From NCBI GenBank assembly GCA_003454835.1, contig DMTA01000064.1, positions 1 to 6,028 of the forward strand: a DNA stretch of 6,028 bases. Direction: 5' to 3'. Under the pieces are notes generated by a model that did no database searches, had not been told where the DNA came from, and was given only the letters and a program-made list of their open reading frames with translations. Position 1 is the stretch's first letter, and each line of letters starts with the position of its first letter. Of this stretch, positions 4,063-6,028 are shown piece after piece. The stretch is from Achromobacter sp. (GTDB taxonomy: Bacteria > Pseudomonadota > Gammaproteobacteria > Burkholderiales > Burkholderiaceae_B). A program made the position numbers and the translations under genes.

Positions 4063-5733
4063 ATGCATACAGAATCTTTGCCCAGGCCGCTGCGGCTGCG
4101 CTGGTCTGAACGCGGAACCGGCTGGCTGATTGGCGCGGCCCTGATCGCGCTGGCCGTGCTGGCGCCGGTATTGACGCTGGGCTGGTGGGCGCTGGGCGGC
4201 AGTCTGGAACACTGGCAGCATCTGGCCAGCTACGTGTTGCCGCAAGCTTTCGCCAACACCGTCATGCTGCTGGCAGGCGTGGGCATCGTGGTGACGCTGC
4301 TTGGCACCGGCGCCGCGTGGCTGGTGACCGCGTATGAATTTCCCACGCGCCGGACCCTGACCTGGGCTCTGCTGCTGCCGTTGGCGGTCCCCACTTACAT
4401 CATCGCCTTCGCCTACCTGGACCTGCTGCATCCCATCGGGCCCATCCAGTCGACTATTCGCTTCATGCTGGGCTATGACAGCCCGCGCCAGTTCCGCCTG
4501 CCCGACCTGCGCTCCATCTATGGCGCGATCTTTGTGCTGGGCTTCGTGCTGTATCCCTATGTCTACCTGAGCACCCGCGTCATGTTCATGACGCAGGCGG
4601 CCAGCCTGCTCGAAGCCGCCCGCACGTTGGGCGCGGGCCGCGTGGCGGTGTTCTGCCGCGTCGCCCTGCCGCTGGCCCGTCCCGCCATCGTGGTGGGCGT
4701 GAGCCTGGCGCTGCTCGAGACGCTGAACGACATCGGCGCCTCCGAATTCCTCGGCGTCCAAACGCTGACCGTTTCCGTCTACACCACGTGGGTGACCCGG
4801 TCGGACCTGGCCGGCGCGGCGCAGATCGCGCTGACCATGTTGGCGATCGTCATCGGTCTGATCCTGCTGGAACGTCATGGCCGCAAGCGGCAACGCTACG
4901 CGAACACGCAGCGCATGCGGCCGATGCAGCCTCGCCGGCTGCATGGTGCGGCGGCGGCGGTAGCGGCCGTGCTGGGCTGGATTCCCGTCCTGATCGGGTT
5001 TGTCGCGCCGGCGCTGTATCTGGTGGTGGAAACCTACAAGCGGCTTCACCTGGTGGGCGGCGTGTCGGACCAGTTGATCGGCGGCTTGAGCAACACCCTG
5101 ATCGTCGCGTCCAGCGCCACGGTGGTCACGTTGCTGTGCGGGCTGATCGTTGCATGGGCGGGCCGCACCCTGCGCGAAAGCGCAGGCTTCAACCCGGGCC
5201 GCGCCTGCGCGCGCATCGCCAGCCTGGGTTACGCGGTGCCCGGCACGGTGCTGGCCATCGGCCTGCTGACGCCCTTCGTGTGGATCGACACCGCAGTCGC
5301 GCGCGTGTTCGGCGGCACGGGCCTGTTCCTGATGGGCTCGATGGGCGCACTGGTGTGCGCCTATGCGATCCGCTTCCTGGCGATTTCCACCGGGGCGCTG
5401 GAAGCCGGCCTGGCGCGTATCCCGCCGTCCCTGGAACAGGCATCGCGCCTGCTTGGTGAGACGTCGGGCGGCACACTGCGCCGCGTCCACCTGCCGTTGC
5501 TGCGTCCCGCGCTGGCCGCGAGCGCGCTACTCGTGTTCGTGGACGCCATGAAGGAATTGCCCGCCACCCTGCTGCTGCGCCCGATGAATTTCGACACCCT
5601 GGCCACGTGGCTCTACGCGGAAGCCGCCCGCGGCACGTATGAAGAAGGCGCCGTGGCCGCACTGGCCATCGTGCTGGCCGGCCTGCTGCCGGTCATCCTG
5701 CTGGCGCGCACCAATCTGAAAATGGGACATTGA
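4063..5733 (+). CDS. fbpB: Fe3+ ABC transporter permease, two fused membrane domains
   Basis: This 556-residue inner-membrane protein forms the channel for Fe3+ imported from FbpA. Two homologous halves are visible. The first starts with a membrane helix near residues 19-43 and carries an EAA loop beginning EAARTLGAG at residue 184 and reaching ALP at 201-203. The second starts after a basic linker around residues 268-292 (RHGRKRQRY and following) and has its EAA loop from EQASRLLGE at 458 to LP at 477-478. These loops are where the ATPase FbpC docks. Several hydrophobic segments in each half fit the usual total of about 12 helices. The fused length is standard for FbpB/SfuB-type permeases. 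The ATG at 4063 has only a poor ribosome site (TTTGAAG), which with the upstream hairpin suggests lower expression than fbpA. Its stop is within a few bases of the fbpC start. Confidence 0.95.
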   Translation: MHTESLPRPLRLRWSERGTGWLIGAALIALAVLAPVLTLGWWALGGSLEHWQHLASYVLPQAFANTVMLLAGVGIVVTLLGTGAAWLVTAYEFPTRRTLTWALLLPLAVPTYIIAFAYLDLLHPIGPIQSTIRFMLGYDSPRQFRLPDLRSIYGAIFVLGFVLYPYVYLSTRVMFMTQAASLLEAARTLGAGRVAVFCRVALPLARPAIVVGVSLALLETLNDIGASEFLGVQTLTVSVYTTWVTRSDLAGAAQIALTMLAIVIGLILLERHGRKRQRYANTQRMRPMQPRRLHGAAAAVAAVLGWIPVLIGFVAPALYLVVETYKRLHLVGGVSDQLIGGLSNTLIVASSATVVTLLCGLIVAWAGRTLRESAGFNPGRACARIASLGYAVPGTVLAIGLLTPFVWIDTAVARVFGGTGLFLMGSMGALVCAYAIRFLAISTGALEAGLARIPPSLEQASRLLGETSGGTLRRVHLPLLRPALAASALLVFVDAMKELPATLLLRPMNFDTLATWLYAEAARGTYEEGAVAALAIVLAGLLPVILLARTNLKMGH

Positions 5734-5738
5734 TCACC

Positions 5739-6028
5739 GTGCCCGATCTGCTAGAAATCGACCAACTTTCCCTCGCCTACGACACGCCCGCCGGCCTCAA
5801 GCCCATCGTGCAGGATCTGTCGCTGGGCCTGCCCGCCGGCCACATCGGCTGCCTGCTGGGCGAGTCCGGCTGCGGCAAGACCACCGTACTGCGCGCCATT
5901 GCCGGATTCGAGCCGGTGCGCGCCGGCCGCATCCTGCTGGACGGCACGGTCATCTCGTCGCCCACCGAACAGGTCGCGCCCGAGCTGCGCCGCGTGGGCA
6001 TGATGTTCCAGGACTACGCGCTGTTTCC
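5739..6028 (+). CDS. fbpC: Fe3+ ABC transporter ATP-binding protein, N-terminal part
   Basis: The first 96 codons of the ATPase that drives ferric iron import; the window ends inside the gene. Visible motifs: Walker A GESGCGKTT (residues 41-49, counted from the GTG) and the Q-loop VGMMFQDYALF (86-96, Gln 91). The signature and Walker B motifs lie beyond the window. The sequence around them (LRAIAGFEPVRAGRILLDG) is typical of the FbpC/PotA-like importer ATPases. The likely start is GTG at 5739, five bases after the fbpB stop; a TTG at 5730, overlapping the fbpB stop as TTGA, is in the same frame and would add three residues. No ATG is available near the start. The only possible ribosome site is GGGA at 5724-5727. 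Close packing with fbpB means translational coupling is likely. Confidence 0.92.
   Translation, partial: MPDLLEIDQLSLAYDTPAGLKPIVQDLSLGLPAGHIGCLLGESGCGKTTVLRAIAGFEPVRAGRILLDGTVISSPTEQVAPELRRVGMMFQDYALF

Noticed and set aside
3766..5490. 574-codon open frame on the minus strand opposite fbpB
   Set aside because: It lies opposite fbpA/fbpB, is dominated by Gln, Arg, His and Ala with no recognisable domain, and mirrors the GC-rich codon pattern of the plus-strand genes. It is a shadow of real coding sequence.

Overview
The window looks like an ordinary chromosomal stretch from a high-GC betaproteobacterium of the Bordetella/Achromobacter group (Alcaligenaceae). Three things point there: strong G/C preference at third codon positions, an orphan Bug-type solute receptor (a family greatly expanded in that group), and an FbpABC ferric-iron transporter. 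The genus is an inference from gene content, not a database match.

Left block (1-1514, + strand): an operon-like series with the last 43 codons of an AtuA/DUF1446-family protein, a stand-alone AtuA-like ferredoxin-fold protein (start overlapping the previous stop by ATGA), and a secreted Bug-type receptor. No membrane partners of the receptor lie in the window. The substrate is unknown; the AtuA-type neighbours suggest catabolism of a branched or terpenoid-like acid or a related compound.

Convergent gap (1515-1747): holds a palindrome-rich segment with two opposed copies of a GGTGTCAGGCACC-like repeat, a tandem 20-bp repeat, and a strong hairpin flanked by A6 and T7 that can end transcription from both sides.

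Middle (1748-2524, - strand): fpr, a 258-residue bacterial ferredoxin/flavodoxin-NADP+ reductase. It is divergent from the iron-transport operon. The shared gap of about 350 bp (2525-2872) is locally AT-rich and holds two Fur-box-like sequences, a 19-bp inverted repeat and a GC-rich hairpin in the fpr leader.

Right block (2873-6028, + strand): fbpA (periplasmic Fe3+-binding protein), fbpB (fused two-domain permease) and the start of fbpC (ATPase, cut by the window end). FbpA captures Fe3+ in the periplasm, FbpB carries it across the inner membrane, and FbpC powers transport. The fbpA-fbpB gap carries three consecutive potential hairpins, including a perfect 11-bp stem, which may set the ratio of binding protein to permease. 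Fpr could supply electrons for iron handling in the cytoplasm, giving the divergent arrangement a functional logic.

I found no mobile element, CRISPR array, RNA gene or defence system. The most interesting material is regulatory: the fpr/fbpA intergenic region and the fbpA-fbpB hairpins.
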